From Candidatus Berkelbacteria bacterium (GTDB lineage: Bacteria; Patescibacteriota; UBA1384; JAHJRZ01), in the NCBI GenBank assembly GCA_026397195.1, contig JAPLVI010000092.1:1-5471 (forward strand): DNA of 5,471 nt, given 5' to 3'. The translations under genes and the position numbers were made by a program. Below the pieces are notes generated by a model. It ran no database searches and was not told the DNA's origin. It worked only from the letters and a program-made list of their open reading frames with translations. Of the stretch, positions 5,204 through 5,471 are shown piece by piece. Position 1 is the first letter of the stretch. The number at the start of each line of letters is the position of its first letter.

Positions 5204-5471
5204 ATGGCGGACACAAACAATCCTTTTGAGAAACTTATAGTTGATGATTCTCAGGAAGCAAATAAGGAGGAGTTGGCAAATCTTATTGGTCCTTATGTTT
5301 ATTTTATTAGATCGAATCATGCCGTAGAATTTAAGCCTGAAATTCGTGATTTACCTAATAAGCTAAAGATACTTATTGTGTTAGCTTCATTCAAAGCCAA
5401 ATCTTATATTTTTGATACAGATGAAAAGATAAAAAGGGTTGAAGCCAAATATGAAAATAAATTAGATGCTT
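5204..5471 (+). CDS. Unrecognised protein, 3' truncated by the window edge
   Basis: The frame is open from ATG at 5204 to the end (89 complete codons), with a good ribosome site GGAGG (5191-5195) spaced 8 nt. The product begins MADTNNPFEKLIVDD and is acidic at first (DDSQEANKEEL). It continues with ANLIGPYVYFIR, a probable helical stretch KLKILIVLASFKAKSY, and a charged part (DEKIKRVEAKYENK). There is no signal peptide or membrane segment. I do not recognise a family from this part. KLKILIVLASFKA could be a helix of a small DNA-binding or regulatory domain, but this is only an impression. The upstream promoter suggests it begins a new transcription unit. Confidence 0.8.
   Translation, partial: MADTNNPFEKLIVDDSQEANKEELANLIGPYVYFIRSNHAVEFKPEIRDLPNKLKILIVLASFKAKSYIFDTDEKIKRVEAKYENKLDA

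Overview
This is an AT-rich, lysine- and isoleucine-rich bacterial segment with short intergenic spaces, TATAAT-type promoters and AGGAGG-type ribosome binding sites. UGA and UAA both act as stops and TGG encodes Trp, so the standard bacterial code fits. The style recalls Candidate Phyla Radiation (Patescibacteria, Parcubacteria-like) genomes. That is an inference from composition and gene content, since no rRNA or marker gene is present.

Layout, left to right. (1) 1-304 is non-coding and holds an extended -10 promoter followed by the first copy of a repeated leader element. (2) 305-1492 encodes an MFS transporter. (3) 1569-3724 is a compact three-gene operon: an SPPY-type DNA methyltransferase, a TdeIII-family restriction endonuclease split by a -1 frameshift near 3319-3330, and a 60-residue unknown protein coupled by an ATGA overlap. 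(4) 3765-3813 is a promoter plus the second leader element, and 3850-4512 encodes a collagen-like protein (14-residue coiled-coil repeats, 21 Gly-X-Y triplets, eight-cysteine tail). (5) 4527-4692 holds five consecutive hairpins with different sequences, the first being a clear terminator. (6) 4782-4829 is a third promoter plus leader element with no gene directly behind it. (7) 4831-5203 is AT-rich non-coding DNA ending in a good promoter. (8) From 5204 an unrecognised gene runs off the right edge.

The most unusual feature is the leader element. Three times, a TGNTATAAT promoter is followed within 7 nt by a 25-nt core with one variable position. The core carries a strong Shine-Dalgarno sequence (AAGGAGG) with no start codon, and that sequence runs into a small hairpin. 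Copies 2 and 3 then have a T-run. Each could make an RNA of about 35 nt, or act as a minimal attenuator in which a ribosome on the Shine-Dalgarno sequence competes with the terminator stem. The restriction-modification operon looks like defence or selfish DNA with a damaged nuclease. The collagen-like protein may be a surface or host-contact fibre, but no signal peptide is visible.
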